A stretch of 64,000 nucleotides of DNA from Gracilimonas sp. (GTDB lineage Bacteria; Bacteroidota; Rhodothermia; Balneolales; Balneolaceae): positions 1 to 64,000 of the forward strand of contig JAKURD010000017.1 of assembly GCA_022450045.1 (NCBI GenBank), read 5' to 3'. Below are positions 32,681 through 42,647 of the stretch, piece after piece. A program made the position numbers and the translations under genes. Positions within the stretch are counted from its first letter, which is position 1. Each line of letters starts with the position of its first letter. The notes beneath the pieces are model-generated. The model was given only the letters and a program-made list of their open reading frames with translations, made no database searches and had not been told where the DNA came from.

Positions 32681-34696
32681 ATGAAGATTAAACAACTTAC
32701 TATATTGCTAATTCTAATTTTCACCTCTTGCAGTAATTCACCAACAAATTCCTCTAACCAAACAGCTCCTGCCTTATCGGCGGTGATAGATTATTCTCCG
32801 GTTTCACCTGAGGTTGGGACGCAAGTTTCCCTGGATGCAATAGGTTCACAAGATGATCAGAACATCGGCTATGATGTGAACTGGTCATTTACGGGTAAAC
32901 CGTCCGGAAGCTCGGCTTCTATAACCGGAAGTACGCAGGAAAATGCTTCTTTTACTCCGGATGTTGCAGGTGATTATGTTGTGGAATTGGAAATAAGTAA
33001 TTCCTCAGAAAGTGTCTCCGATACAGAAACAACAACTATTACGGTTACCCCTATTAATCAGAGTGCCATTGAGTTAAGCGGTACAATAAGTAGTGATTCG
33101 ACATTGACAGATATTTTTTCTGATCCATCAGAACCAGACTATATGGTTACAGGAAACCTGGATATTGAGGCGGTGTTGACGATTGACCCGGGTGTTGTAA
33201 TTCACGTACAGCAAGATCTTGGAATAGATATAAATGGAAGTGGGATACTAAAAGCTGACGGTGAAACTGACAATAAGATCGTTATTACAGGGGAAGATCA
33301 ATCAGCGAATGGTTTCTGGCGGGGATTAAATGTTTACTCTAACTCTGTCGAGAATTCAATCAGTAATGCGGAGATCAGTTACGGTGGCAGTATCTCAGCA
33401 GGCACTTACTTTGAGTCTGCAACTATAACGATAGACCGTGCCAAGCTGCAGCTTTCATATGTTACAATTTCAAATAGCGGAGGATATGGAATTCAAACAC
33501 GTAGGGACGAATCTGAATTTCCTATGCAGGATATGACTTTCGAGACAAATGATCTAGGACATGCTTACATACACACCGATCAAATGGGATATTTTGACAA
33601 TGGGAGTATGTTTGACGGCGGATATGTGTTTGTATATAGTGGCGACACTTCATCTGATATGAATATTGCAAACTTAAATGGAGCTAAGTATCAGATCATG
33701 ACGAAATCTGATTTCGAACATTCTGTAACTATTGAACAGGGAACTGAGTTTGAATTTGCAGCAGATGCAGGTTTGGATATCAATAGCGGGGCAGTAATTA
33801 TAGCTCAGGGTACGGCATCAGAGAAGATCGTATTTACAGGTGTAAGTAAAGTACCGGGAGCCTGGAAAGGAATCTATATCGGTTCAAACTCTGTAGATAA
33901 TATTCTTGAGCATGTTGACATCAGTTACGGGGGAAGCAGTGAAAACAGAACCTATTTTGATAAAAGTAATATGGTTATAGATCTTGCCAAAGTAACTCTG
34001 CGTAATGTCTCCATATCGGGAAGTGATGGATATGGAATTGAAACCAGAAGAGATGGGTCAACCTTTAATATTGAAAACAGTTCATTCAGTGATAATGAAT
34101 TCTCGGATATGTATATCCATCCAACTCAAGTTGGGTTTATTGATGATCAAACCAATTTTAATGGGGGAGATGTAGAAGTTTATTCAGGAGATACCGAAGA
34201 CTCTGGTTCGGTAACGTGGAGCAAATTGAATAACGGAACCTATTATTTTTCACAAACAGTGACCATCGAAAATGAGGTAACCATTGACGCCGGAGCTTAT
34301 TTTGAAATGGGAACGGATGTGAACTTGATCGTTTCAGGTTCTACAACTGGAGGGGCAAGTGTAATTGAAGCAGTAGGTTCAGCTGCAGATCCAATAACAT
34401 TCACCGGAAGGTCAAAAGTGAAAGGTGCATGGGGTGGCATTAGGATCTCTTCAGCATCTGTGGATAATATCATGGATCATGTTTTAATTGAATATGGCGG
34501 AGGTAAAGATCTTGCGACTTATATGGATGCAGGAAACCTTGGGGTTTATAATGATGGTTATCTGACACTTTCAAACTCCTTTATAGAAAACAGCGCCAAT
34601 TATGGAGTGATTGTCAGAACCGGTCGCGATGCACAACTCAACGGGAGCAACATAAGTTATTCAAATAACGATAATGACAATCTATACAACTATTAG
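32681..34696 (+). CDS. Lipoprotein with PKD-like domain and right-handed beta-helix repeats
   Basis: The start is ATG 32681 (MKIKQLTILLILIFTSCSNS), with the lipobox FTSC; an ATG seven codons earlier is less likely. After a Ser/Thr-rich linker comes a PKD-like immunoglobulin domain (about 45-125, with YSPVSPEVGTQVSLDAIGS and DYVVELEISNS). Three repeats of about 170-180 residues follow. Each runs GNLDIEA or similar, a GxxIxAxGT-type segment, I-FTG-(D/S)-G-W-G-(L/I), then SVDN-(I/M)-DHV-I-YGG, then YG-(I/V)-TR. These match parallel right-handed beta-helix coils. A surface role such as adhesion or glycan binding is plausible; no catalytic residues were recognised. The gene has no operon partner. 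Confidence 0.78.
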   Translation: MKIKQLTILLILIFTSCSNSPTNSSNQTAPALSAVIDYSPVSPEVGTQVSLDAIGSQDDQNIGYDVNWSFTGKPSGSSASITGSTQENASFTPDVAGDYVVELEISNSSESVSDTETTTITVTPINQSAIELSGTISSDSTLTDIFSDPSEPDYMVTGNLDIEAVLTIDPGVVIHVQQDLGIDINGSGILKADGETDNKIVITGEDQSANGFWRGLNVYSNSVENSISNAEISYGGSISAGTYFESATITIDRAKLQLSYVTISNSGGYGIQTRRDESEFPMQDMTFETNDLGHAYIHTDQMGYFDNGSMFDGGYVFVYSGDTSSDMNIANLNGAKYQIMTKSDFEHSVTIEQGTEFEFAADAGLDINSGAVIIAQGTASEKIVFTGVSKVPGAWKGIYIGSNSVDNILEHVDISYGGSSENRTYFDKSNMVIDLAKVTLRNVSISGSDGYGIETRRDGSTFNIENSSFSDNEFSDMYIHPTQVGFIDDQTNFNGGDVEVYSGDTEDSGSVTWSKLNNGTYYFSQTVTIENEVTIDAGAYFEMGTDVNLIVSGSTTGGASVIEAVGSAADPITFTGRSKVKGAWGGIRISSASVDNIMDHVLIEYGGGKDLATYMDAGNLGVYNDGYLTLSNSFIENSANYGVIVRTGRDAQLNGSNISYSNNDNDNLYNY

Positions 34697-34723
34697 CGGC
34701 TAATACTCTTACTATTTGTTATA

Positions 34724-34757
34724 AAAAAAGGGCATCAGTTAGATCTGATGCCCTTTT
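34724..34757. terminator. Bidirectional terminator between convergent genes
   Basis: AAAAGGGCATCAG pairs exactly with CTGATGCCCTTTT (34744-34756) around a TTAGAT loop, with A-run and T-run on either side. It serves the lipoprotein gene (plus) and the MBL hydrolase gene (minus). Confidence 0.85.
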
Positions 34758-34791
34758 ATATTCTTAATGAATTTGAGTATGAAAAAGATCG

Positions 34792-35853
34792 CTATCGGAT
34801 GGTGAAGGAATCCCCTTCTTTCAATAATTTAAAATTCACGCCGGTATTTCCCGGTTTTCGAATGGCTTGCATAAAATCATTTTCCGGTTCGTACATGCCA
34901 TCGTCAGCGAGGGGGAAGGTTCCGAAATGCATTCCGAAACTGATTTGCGCTCCCACATCTTTATGAACCTGAATAGCCTCTTCAGGATTGACATGCATTG
35001 GCTTCATAAACCATCTTGGTTGGTACGCTCCGATGGGTATCAGGCCAACTTTGATAGTGGGGTGTTTTTGCCGGATCTTCCTAAAAAATTCGCCGTAACC
35101 GGTATCGCCGGCAAAATAAACGTCCCCTGCCGGGGTGTCTATCACATATCCTGACCACAGTGTTTTGTTGCGGTCAAATAAGCCCCGGGCTGAAAAGTGC
35201 TGTGCCTCTACGGAATGAACCGTGATGTCGCTGTCAACGATCTTTGATTCCCACCAATCCAGATCATTAGTATATCTAACGAGTGATCGCTTTAAAAGCT
35301 GGCCAACACCAAGCGGGGTGATGAACTGAGGACGAAATCGTTTGTCCAGCTTCTTGATGGTTTCAAGATCTAAATGGTCGTAGTGATTATGACTGATCAA
35401 AACGACATCAATTTTCGGAAGGTCTTCAAATTTTATTCCGGGCGGCCGAAATCGTTTTGGCCCGATAAAACTAACGGGACTTACACGATCACTCCAAACC
35501 GGATCGGTCAAAATGTTGACTCCGGCAGCTTGTATCAGAAAGGTAGAATGATTGACGTAAGTAATCACCATTCCCTTCGTTATATTATCTGCCGGTTTTT
35601 CAGCAAAAGTAACTTCTTGTTCAGGGATCTCTACCCATTCACCCTGATCGCGCTGCAGGTACCATTTCATTACATCAAAGAAGCTTTTGGAAGGCACATT
35701 ACCGGAGTTTTCAAAGGTAGTTCCGTTAAAGTGGTCGGAGGTTGGACCTTTATATCCCGGCTTTGAAACCATCCATCCCGCTGACGTAATAGTTACTGCA
35801 GCAATAAGCAGCAGTGAAATGATCCAAAGCATAATTTTTATAAATAGATTCAT
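34792..35853 (-). CDS. Membrane-anchored MBL-fold hydrolase, NAPE-PLD/UlaG-like
   Basis: This 353-residue metallo-beta-lactamase-fold protein starts with an N-terminal hydrophobic segment (IMLWIISLLLIAAVTITSAG). The zinc-binding order is visible: HSTFLIQAAGVNILTDPVWS first, then LISHNHYDHLD (HxHxDH), then SVEAQHFSARG and YFAGDTGYGEFF with a metal-binding Asp, and MHFGTFPLADD with His near the C-terminus. This is the arrangement of the N-acyl-phosphatidylethanolamine phospholipase D group, but lipid substrates have not been shown for most bacterial members. The first membrane segment would place the enzyme on the outer face of the inner membrane. Confidence 0.85.
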   Translation of the reverse strand: MNLFIKIMLWIISLLLIAAVTITSAGWMVSKPGYKGPTSDHFNGTTFENSGNVPSKSFFDVMKWYLQRDQGEWVEIPEQEVTFAEKPADNITKGMVITYVNHSTFLIQAAGVNILTDPVWSDRVSPVSFIGPKRFRPPGIKFEDLPKIDVVLISHNHYDHLDLETIKKLDKRFRPQFITPLGVGQLLKRSLVRYTNDLDWWESKIVDSDITVHSVEAQHFSARGLFDRNKTLWSGYVIDTPAGDVYFAGDTGYGEFFRKIRQKHPTIKVGLIPIGAYQPRWFMKPMHVNPEEAIQVHKDVGAQISFGMHFGTFPLADDGMYEPENDFMQAIRKPGNTGVNFKLLKEGDSFTIR

Positions 35854-35914
35854 GCCAAATTGTTTTAATAAAAGATAAACCCATTATAGGTTTTCTATGG
35901 TTCAATTAACGAGT

Positions 35915-35938
35915 AAAGGCGCATTGCAATGCGCCTTT
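35915..35938. terminator. Perfect palindrome, terminator of the S9 peptidase gene
   Basis: AAAGGCGCATTGCAATGCGCCTTT is a continuous 24-nt palindrome 56 nt past the peptidase stop on the minus strand. It is the same kind of GGCG-TTGCAA hairpin as at 27503. Confidence 0.65.
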
Positions 35939-35993
35939 GCATATCTATTATAATCGTACAAACGAATTACGGTAATTAAAATAGTTTCTACAA

Positions 35994-38072
35994 TTACGAT
36001 TTTTTAAGATGTTTATTAAAGAATTCGAAGATGCGGCGGTATTCATCATACCAGGCATCTTCGTCCCGGAAACTGTGTCGTTCAGTAGGATATATCATCA
36101 TCTCGAAATCCTCATTTCCTGTCTGTATCAAGCGTTCGATGTAGTGTACAGCATCCTGAAAGCCGACGTTGTTATCGATCAGCCCGTGCAATAAAATAAC
36201 GGGTCTTTGGAGTGAATCGGCATAGGTTACCGGCGAGCTGCGCTCGTAGTGAAGCGAATCTTCATCAGGTTTGCCAAGCCGGGGCAGGGTATAACCCGGA
36301 TTGGCATAATAATAATTCTCCCAGTTCGTAACCGAGCGTAACCCCGCCGCCGCATCAAATTTATCGGGGGAAACACCCACGGCATAAAGCGCCATAAAAC
36401 CACCGTAGCTGCCGCCGTAAATTCCAACACGAGAGGTGTCTGCCTTTTCATAGTTGTCAGCGAGGAATGCGAGCCCGTCTTCGATGTCCTCAGTTTCATA
36501 TTTACCCATCCAGTTGGTTACATCTTCACGGAACTTTCGGCCATAACCTGTACTGTGGCGATAATCAACTTCGATCACATAATAGCCCTGATGGGTTAAA
36601 TACTGATGAAACATGTATTCTCTCCAGTAATTATTCGACCATCCTTTATATACATTTTGAAGAGATCCCGCTCCGTGTACAAAAACTACCACAGGGTTTC
36701 CGTTTGGATTTCTTTTCTCAGGCTTCAATACCGACATGGATAAATCAGTACTTCCGTCTCTTCCCGTAAATCGTATGTAATCCTCTTCCTGCCAGTCGTA
36801 TTCGTAAAACGCTTCCGGCACTGAATTTGTGAGCTGAACTTCTCTGAGCGGAATTACGGTATCCACAACATGCAGGTCAAAGGGTTCATTGAAGAACGTT
36901 TTGTTATAGACGATAAACCTTCGGTCAGGACTCATTCTGAAATCTCTCCGATATCCTTCTTCAGCAGTAAGTTTTGTAGGCAGGTTTTGAATGATGTCCA
37001 GTTTATAGAGGTGAATTTCACCAGGGTCCACTTCACTTGTTGCCATTGCAATGGTACGTTCATCGATCCATGAAGCCCAAGGAATGTCATACTCTCCAAA
37101 AGTATGCTGCTTAAAACCGGAGCCATCAGGATTCACCGTATAAATATGGTTCCATCCGTCTTGCTCACTTTGAAACATCAGCCTGTCTGTAGCCGGGGCG
37201 AATTCCATATTGGTGTTATACATCCATCCTTTTGTAGAATCTTCAAATAAAATGTTGGAAGAAAGATCTTCCATGTTGAAAATGGTGATAGTTCGTCTCT
37301 TTTGCGGGGGGTCAGTAGCATCAATGGCTACAAACTTTCCGGAGGCGCTGACATCAACACCTAAATATCCGTGATGATCAAAGATCTCGGTAACACCACC
37401 GGAATCAATGGAAGCAATAGAAATGATGCGACTCGGTATTCCTCTTCGGGTGGCACCTGTCTCTACCAATGTTCCGGCATATTCGGGGAAGTAATACTCT
37501 TCATATTCAGAAGTATCCCATTGGCTGAGTACGATCTTATCTCCGGCCCAGCCTGCCACGCTGTAATTTGGTTCATCATCTTTTTTATTTGTTACCTGTT
37601 TGATGTAGGCTTCTTCCACACCTGATATCCAAACATCCCCATTTTGCACAAAGGCGAATTTTGTTCCATTAGGATTCCAAACCGGGTTGTAATCAAAACC
37701 TTTGGAAGCTACCACAAGCCGCTCGTTCTCAAAATCAGCATCAGCCAGCATCAGATCACCGGATTCAGTGTATAATAGCTTCGTACCATCGGGGGAAAGC
37801 TGATAATTTCGGACAATATCTTTAGGAGCTTTCTTTTGATTTTTTCCGCTTAACCCAACCTGAAAAAGTTCAGTACTTGAAGTTGCAGAATCACTCCAAT
37901 TGAAATAGATGGTTTTACCATCCGGCGAAAAGTGAGAGAAAGATGGACGGGTCCCCGGTATAAAAGTTTCATGAAAGATATCCTTCATGGTCAATTTATC
38001 AGGAAATTGTTGAGCAGTGACTTCAATTCCAGCAAAAAGCATTAAGAAAATAACGGTAACGAATTTTTTCAT
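35994..38072 (-). CDS. Secreted S9-family prolyl oligopeptidase-like peptidase
   Basis: This 692-residue protein has a signal peptide (KKFVTVIFLMLFAGIEVTA). The first 400 residues form a beta-propeller with WD40/TolB-like blades (FSPDGKTIYFNWSDSA, LSPDGTKLLYTESGDLML, MSPDRRFIVYNK). The C-terminal alpha/beta hydrolase domain has VVFVHGAGSLQNVY, the nucleophile elbow GIYGGSYGGFMALY with Ser, LLHGLIDNNVGFQDAV with Asp and YPTERHSFRDEDAWYDE with His. This matches the DPP-IV/acylaminoacyl-peptidase group, acting in the periplasm or outside. It is a single gene with a 193-nt divergent gap to copZ. Confidence 0.93.
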   Translation of the reverse strand: MKKFVTVIFLMLFAGIEVTAQQFPDKLTMKDIFHETFIPGTRPSFSHFSPDGKTIYFNWSDSATSSTELFQVGLSGKNQKKAPKDIVRNYQLSPDGTKLLYTESGDLMLADADFENERLVVASKGFDYNPVWNPNGTKFAFVQNGDVWISGVEEAYIKQVTNKKDDEPNYSVAGWAGDKIVLSQWDTSEYEEYYFPEYAGTLVETGATRRGIPSRIISIASIDSGGVTEIFDHHGYLGVDVSASGKFVAIDATDPPQKRRTITIFNMEDLSSNILFEDSTKGWMYNTNMEFAPATDRLMFQSEQDGWNHIYTVNPDGSGFKQHTFGEYDIPWASWIDERTIAMATSEVDPGEIHLYKLDIIQNLPTKLTAEEGYRRDFRMSPDRRFIVYNKTFFNEPFDLHVVDTVIPLREVQLTNSVPEAFYEYDWQEEDYIRFTGRDGSTDLSMSVLKPEKRNPNGNPVVVFVHGAGSLQNVYKGWSNNYWREYMFHQYLTHQGYYVIEVDYRHSTGYGRKFREDVTNWMGKYETEDIEDGLAFLADNYEKADTSRVGIYGGSYGGFMALYAVGVSPDKFDAAAGLRSVTNWENYYYANPGYTLPRLGKPDEDSLHYERSSPVTYADSLQRPVILLHGLIDNNVGFQDAVHYIERLIQTGNEDFEMMIYPTERHSFRDEDAWYDEYRRIFEFFNKHLKKS

Positions 38073-38231
38073 AAGTGAAAGATAAATAGGGGTGAATATA
38101 TTTTAGGACTCTATTGGTCTGAGAATAAAAATTTTGAAGGAGAAAAATTGCAAAAATTAGTATTCAGCATCCACATCAAAATTGTATAAGCATCTGTTGT
38201 TATTAGGCATTTCTGGAAACGACTGAAGGCG

Positions 38232-38239
38232 TATATTTG
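38232..38239 (+). promoter_or_regulatory. Candidate -7 box upstream of copZ
   Basis: TATATTTG fits the Bacteroidota -7 consensus TAnnTTTG and lies 26 nt before the copZ ATG. No TTG at the expected -33 spacing is evident, so support is weak. A copper-responsive operator was not recognised. Confidence 0.3.
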
Positions 38240-38265
38240 GTCAAACATTAATTAGTAAGAAAACA

Positions 38266-38484
38266 ATGAAAACTTCAGTATTAAACATTGACGGAATGGG
38301 ATGTTCAGGCTGCGTGAATACCGTGGAAAATACACTTGCATCTCTCCCCGGAGTGAAAACTGCTATTGCCAATCTCGAAACAGGAATCGCCGAAGTAAAT
38401 TTTGACGAAAATGAAGTAAAGGAAGAAGACTTCAAAAAAGCGGTGGAAGAAGCCGGCTACACCATGACCGGAATACAGGGATAA
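38266..38484 (+). CDS. copZ: CopZ-like heavy-metal-associated (HMA) protein
   Basis: This 72-residue protein is a single HMA domain with the metal-binding GMGCSGCVNTVENTLASLPG near residues 10-29. It probably carries Cu(I) to the ATPase encoded 3 nt downstream. That ATPase has its own N-terminal HMA domain with [20 protein letters not shown], and the two domains are clearly related to each other. The ATPase gene starts three bases after the copZ stop, so co-translation is likely. Metal identity (copper rather than another soft metal) is inferred from the CSGC context and the partner. Confidence 0.88.
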   Translation: MKTSVLNIDGMGCSGCVNTVENTLASLPGVKTAIANLETGIAEVNFDENEVKEEDFKKAVEEAGYTMTGIQG

Positions 38485-38487
38485 TTT

Positions 38488-40752
38488 ATGAAAAAGGCCA
38501 CGTTACAAATTGATGGAATGCATTGCTCCGGCTGCGTTAATGCAGTGGACAAACAGCTGGAGTCGCTGGAAGGGGTGAAGTCGGCACAGGTAAATCTGGC
38601 TACGGAATCCGCTATTGTGGAATATGAAGGCGAGATCAGCATGGATGATTTTGCTGAAGTAATATCCAGGGGCGGCTATACGCTGGTTCGGGATGATACG
38701 GTGACCACTTCCAAAGCAGAACAAGCGGAGGAACGGGAGCAGCGTAAATATGACACCGCCCGCCGTAATATGATCTACTCCTGGATTCCTACTGTCCTCA
38801 TGGTGCTATGGATGCTCCCCATGTGGATAGCGGGTTACATGTTCCTGGGACATATCGGGACGGAGCTTGGGATGATATTACTTTCCGGCTTTGTCATTTT
38901 TATACCTGGTTGGGAGACCATCAAGAGTGCGTGGAGATCAACCCGTAATCTCAGCCCCAACATGGATGTGCTGATTGCAATGGGCGCGCTGGCTTCCTTA
39001 TCAACCGGATTTGTGGTTTTGCTGCATCATCTGGGTTATGGCCCCGAGTTCCACAGCTTTGCGATGATCGGGGGTATGATCATGGCTTTTCACCTCACCG
39101 GACGTTTTATTGAGACCAAAGCCAAGGGCAGTGCCTCTCAGGCTATCCGAAAATTATTAACCCTTGGAGCGAAAGAAGCTTCGGTGATTCGGGATGGAGA
39201 GGAAGTTAAAATTCCGGTAAATGAATTGAAGATCGGTGATATAATGCTGGTTCGCCCGGGAGAAAAAATTCCTACAGACGGGGAAGTGATCGAAGGCGAA
39301 AGCAGCGTTGATGAATCGATAGCAACAGGAGAGTCGATGCCGGTGGAGAAATCAGGAGGGGATGAAGTGATTGGCGCAACCCTGAATACCAATGGCGTCC
39401 TGAAAGTGAAAGCCACAAAGATCGGAAATGAGACCTTCCTGAATCAGGTTATAAAAATGGTGGAAGAAGCGCAGGGAAGTAAGATCCCCATTCAGGATTT
39501 TGCAGATCGGGTAACCAATATCTTCGTACCGGTGGTTTTGGTGCTGGCTTTATCCACGCTTACGGCATGGTTGGTATTCCCGGAATTTTTTGGGGGGTTA
39601 GTGGAATGGGCTTCGGCATTTATCCCGTGGGTAAATCCGGAACTGAGCTCTACGGCACTGGCTTTTTATGCAATGATCGCAGTGTTGGTAATCGCTTGTC
39701 CGTGTGCACTGGGATTGGCTACACCTACGGCGCTCATGGTTGGCTCAGGACTTGGTGCAGAAAACGGGATTTTAATTCGAAAAGGAGAAGCTATTCAGCG
39801 CATGAAAGATGTGGACACCATCGTGCTGGATAAAACGGGCACCATTACCAAGGGTAAACCGGAAGTAACCGATGTGATTATATTTGGAGATATTTCTGAG
39901 ACGGAGTTACTGAACCTGGCCGCCTCTGTTGAAAACAATTCGGAACATCCGCTTGCACGAGCCGTGGTCAATGCAGCTTCAGAAAGAAGCATTGAACTGA
40001 GCCGCTCTACCGGTTTTGAGAGCATAACCGGAAAAGGAGTGAAAGCCATTGTTGGAGAAGGAGCGGTGGGCGTGGGAACCGCTATACTGATGGAAGAACT
40101 GGGTGCCGAGATCACGGAAGAGAGAGCTCAGCAAAAGCAACAGCTTGAAGAACAAGCCAAAACCGCCGTGTATATCAGTCAGGCCGGAAATTTATTAGGG
40201 ATGTTGGGTATTGCCGATGAGGTAAAATCAGATAGCCTGGAAGCCATTACCGAATTCCGCAAACTGGGACTGAAAACGATTATGCTAACCGGTGACAACG
40301 CCAAGACCGGCCGTGCCATTGCCGATAAGGTAGGTATTGATGAGGTGATCGCGGAGGTGCTGCCCGATCAGAAATCGAACGAGATTCGGAAACTACAGGA
40401 GTCGGGCCGGGTGGTGGCTATGGTGGGGGATGGCATCAACGATGCTCCGGCGCTGACCCTGGCTGATGTCGGCATTGCTATCGGTACGGGAACGGATGTG
40501 GCGATAGAATCCGGTGATATTGTGCTGGTGAAAGGCGACCTGCCTGGCGTATTGCGGGCTATTAAGCTGAGCAAGGCCACATTCACCAAGATAAAGCAGA
40601 ACCTGTTCTGGGCCTTCTTCTATAATCTGATTATGATTCCTTTGGCGGTGGTTGGGTTATTGCACCCGTTGCTTGCCGAAGCTGCTATGGCATTCAGCTC
40701 TATTAATGTGGTGTTTAATTCTAAAAGGTTGGGGAAGGCAGAGTTGGATTAG
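38488..40752 (+). CDS. copA: Copper-translocating P-type ATPase
   Basis: This 754-residue P1B-type ATPase has an N-terminal HMA domain (GMHCSGC, about 9-15) and eight predicted membrane segments. [20 protein letters not shown] is the CPC transport motif in helix 6 of the Cu(I) group. [16 protein letters not shown] is the phosphorylation site, [12 protein letters not shown] the HP nucleotide contact, and [20 protein letters not shown] the hinge. [11 protein letters not shown] and [19 protein letters not shown] with [17 protein letters not shown] (MxxSS) at the end are typical of CopA. It would export Cu(I) from the cytoplasm. Copper relevance is supported by DUF411, SCO and PCuAC genes elsewhere in the window. 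Confidence 0.95.
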   Translation: MKKATLQIDGMHCSGCVNAVDKQLESLEGVKSAQVNLATESAIVEYEGEISMDDFAEVISRGGYTLVRDDTVTTSKAEQAEEREQRKYDTARRNMIYSWIPTVLMVLWMLPMWIAGYMFLGHIGTELGMILLSGFVIFIPGWETIKSAWRSTRNLSPNMDVLIAMGALASLSTGFVVLLHHLGYGPEFHSFAMIGGMIMAFHLTGRFIETKAKGSASQAIRKLLTLGAKEASVIRDGEEVKIPVNELKIGDIMLVRPGEKIPTDGEVIEGESSVDESIATGESMPVEKSGGDEVIGATLNTNGVLKVKATKIGNETFLNQVIKMVEEAQGSKIPIQDFADRVTNIFVPVVLVLALSTLTAWLVFPEFFGGLVEWASAFIPWVNPELSSTALAFYAMIAVLVIACPCALGLATPTALMVGSGLGAENGILIRKGEAIQRMKDVDTIVLDKTGTITKGKPEVTDVIIFGDISETELLNLAASVENNSEHPLARAVVNAASERSIELSRSTGFESITGKGVKAIVGEGAVGVGTAILMEELGAEITEERAQQKQQLEEQAKTAVYISQAGNLLGMLGIADEVKSDSLEAITEFRKLGLKTIMLTGDNAKTGRAIADKVGIDEVIAEVLPDQKSNEIRKLQESGRVVAMVGDGINDAPALTLADVGIAIGTGTDVAIESGDIVLVKGDLPGVLRAIKLSKATFTKIKQNLFWAFFYNLIMIPLAVVGLLHPLLAEAAMAFSSINVVFNSKRLGKAELD

Positions 40753-40784
40753 CTTCTTTCTCATTCCTGTGCTCCGCTACGGCT

Positions 40785-40940
40785 AATTGTGTCCCAGCCT
40801 GATGGCTCCAGGTCCATCTGACCGATTGTTTGATTCGAGCACCAAGTTCAGTTCGTATCCTAATCCAACATCCTGCGCCTGCACCATCGATCAGATGGAT
40901 CTCATAGCCTTTTAAAATTCTTTATCTTGAATTCGCGTTA
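40785..40940. mobile_element. MITE-like repeat family A, truncated copy A5
   Basis: Only the right end is recognisable (CTTTATCTTGAATTCGCGTT). It contains CATCTGACCGATTGTTTGAT, TATCCTAATCCAACATCCTG and CGCCTGCACCATCGATCAGA as in A1-A3. The left terminal repeat is missing, so the copy is partial. The rest of 40753-41255 has no recognised gene. A 81-codon frame at 41078 runs through dispersed-repeat sequence and is not counted. Confidence 0.6.
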
Positions 40941-41261
40941 CTAATTGAACAGGTTTCGCAGTTTTTAGACGAAACAGTGCGATCTAACATTGGAATTTCA
41001 TAGTTAGGGTTCGTTCTCCGTAGTGGAAGTCGGAGACTTCCCGGGCGGGTACTTTTTAGTATCCGCTTTGCTTAAGATTGAAAAGACAGGGGAACATCGA
41101 GCAAGGAACATTGAATGTTGAAGAAAGGAAAAGTCCTCCCCTGAGAGAGATGCAGGATTTTGACTTGTCAAAATACGCGGAGGGTGTAAATGCTATCTCC
41201 ACTTGCAATAATGGGTTAAGGTGTTATATTGGTGGGGTAAACCGGGGATTATACGAACACC

Positions 41262-41394
41262 TTAGGCGAACGACGATTCGGATAACATCTCAAAAATCAC
41301 ATTATGCGAATGAAAAGGTATAAGAAAGCGGTTAAAAGCGGTTTCGGCTCGTTCGCCCTAACAATACCCTCGTTCGGATAATATTATGTTATGC
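41262..41394 (+). other. attC-like site(s) at the left edge of the cassette array
   Basis: TTAGGCGAACGA (41262-41273) is complementary to TCGTTCGCCCTAA (41349-41361), apart from one extra C. CCCTAAC at 41356-41362 resembles the R'' box and GTTATGC at 41388-41394 the R' box of an attC site. The SH3-domain cassette starts at that GTTATGC. A shorter related element, TTCGGATAACATC with ATTATGC, lies at about 41278-41312, so two sites may be nested. The fold is less clean than at 42476. Confidence 0.5.
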
Positions 41395-41407
41395 AGCTAA
41401 AAAAATA

Positions 41408-42451
41408 ATGGAGAAGATGACTAAAAAACTAACTTTACTTTTTTTAATTCTTACACTACCTGGTTTCGATCTGTTGGCGCAGGATATTGACGAACTTCAA
41501 AATGAAATTAATTCATATGAAATAATCAACGCTGAGTTATCTGATAGTCTAACTTCAATTGAAGCTAAGATTGATAGTTTGCAAGAGATGATAGATCAAC
41601 TAGCTTTCGAAGACCTCCTTGAAGGTGGAAAAGAAATATACTTGAAACCCAATTCTCTTATTTATGAAGGAGATCATGTTACAAGACCAGTTATAGCAAA
41701 GTTACCTGAAGGTGGTACTGCAATATTTATTGAACCTGTAAACGCTAACTATACAAAAGTAAATTACCAAGGAACCGAAGGATTTGTGCCAAATTGGAGT
41801 ATAGAAGAGAAATCTGAAGCTTTACTTAGAGCTGAGACTAAGAGATTAGAGTCCCAAAGAAAAGCCGAAGAAGAGTAGATTAATAATTTAATCTCTTCAG
41901 TTGAAAATAAAAGAATGTGGGTCAAATCTAATACTGCAAATTTGAGAAACGGTCCATCCACTGAGAATAGAATACTAAGTCAATTCGAAAGAGGAAAAGA
42001 AGTTTATGTTCAAACTACAGAAGGTAGTTGGTTACAAGTAAATTATCTTGAACAAGAAAGAGATCGTGAACTTATAAAAGATGAAGACGATCTTAAAAAT
42101 GTATATAAATCTGGATGGTTACATGAAAGCTTGTTATCAGACCAATATGTAGAGCCAATCTCATGGCTTGAAAAACAAATAATCGAAGAGAAAGAAAAAA
42201 CAAGTCAACGAAGAAGCCAATTTGTGAATAATAACCCACAATTAAATGAAGAAGACAAAGATCGTATTTTAAATGGCTATATCTCCATTGGAATGACTAA
42301 AGACATGGTACGAGCAAGCTGGGGAGAGCCGGATGATATAAATAGAACTCTTCGTGAAAACTACACGAGAGAACAATGGATTTATGGGAGTTCTACAAAC
42401 AGAAAATATATTTACTTTGAAAATAATACACTTACTACCATACAAGATTAA
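41408..42451 (+). pseudogene. Exported double-SH3-domain protein split by one in-frame TAG
   Basis: One reading frame spans 41408-42451 except for TAG at 41876-41878. The first part has a signal peptide (LTLLFLILTLPGFDLLAQ), a coiled-coil segment (ELQNEINSYEIINAELSDSL) and a divergent SH3-like domain (PVIAKLPEGGTAIFIEP, then GTEGFVPNWSI). After the TAG comes a classical bacterial SH3b domain (KSNTANLRNGPSTENRIL with ERGKEVYV and SGWLHESLL) and a C-terminal BamE/SmpA-like motif, GYISIGMTKDMVRASWGEPD with KYIYFENNTL. The second half could restart at ATG 41915 but would lack a signal peptide. It sits as one cassette between attC-like sites. The base composition is more A/T-rich than that of core genes. 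Confidence 0.7.
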
Positions 42452-42475
42452 ATAAATAATAAATAACTAAATACA

Positions 42476-42566
42476 CTGCATAAGAAGGGCATCAAGCGGA
42501 CGATTTTGCGTTGGTTGCCCCAATTAAAATTGGCCGCCTCGCCGCTTATGCCCAAGGCCGTTAGTG
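42476..42566 (+). other. attC: attC recombination site (strongest in the window)
   Basis: GGGCATCAAGCGG (42487-42499) pairs with CCGCTTATGCCC (42542-42553), leaving a single unpaired C, the extrahelical-base feature of attC hairpins. The R' box is GTTAGTG (42560-42566). The left box CTGCATAAG (42476-42484) is complementary to the first bases of the SH3 cassette (TTATGCAG), as expected when a cassette carries its own attC. TCAAGCGGACG is also a familiar attC segment. Length is 91 nt. Confidence 0.78.
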
Positions 42567-42647
42567 TGCCTCATTCAAAACTTTTCCAGCGATTGCTTTA
42601 GAGGTTCTTTTTATTCAAATTGTTATATATAAATTAATTTACTCAAT

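Noticed and set aside
41078..41323. 81-codon open frame before the cassette array
   Set aside because: Its start (QGNIEQGTLNVEERK) is the translation of a dispersed GAACATTGAATGTTGAA-type repeat and the rest has no protein character. It also runs into the first attC-like sequence.
41876..41878. Amber codon reassignment suggested by two in-frame TAGs (41876 and 19784)
   Set aside because: Several intact genes in the window end in TAG, for example the secreted protease-like gene, topA, the addiction-module antitoxin at 42648 and amn. TAG is therefore a normal stop here and decay of individual genes is simpler.
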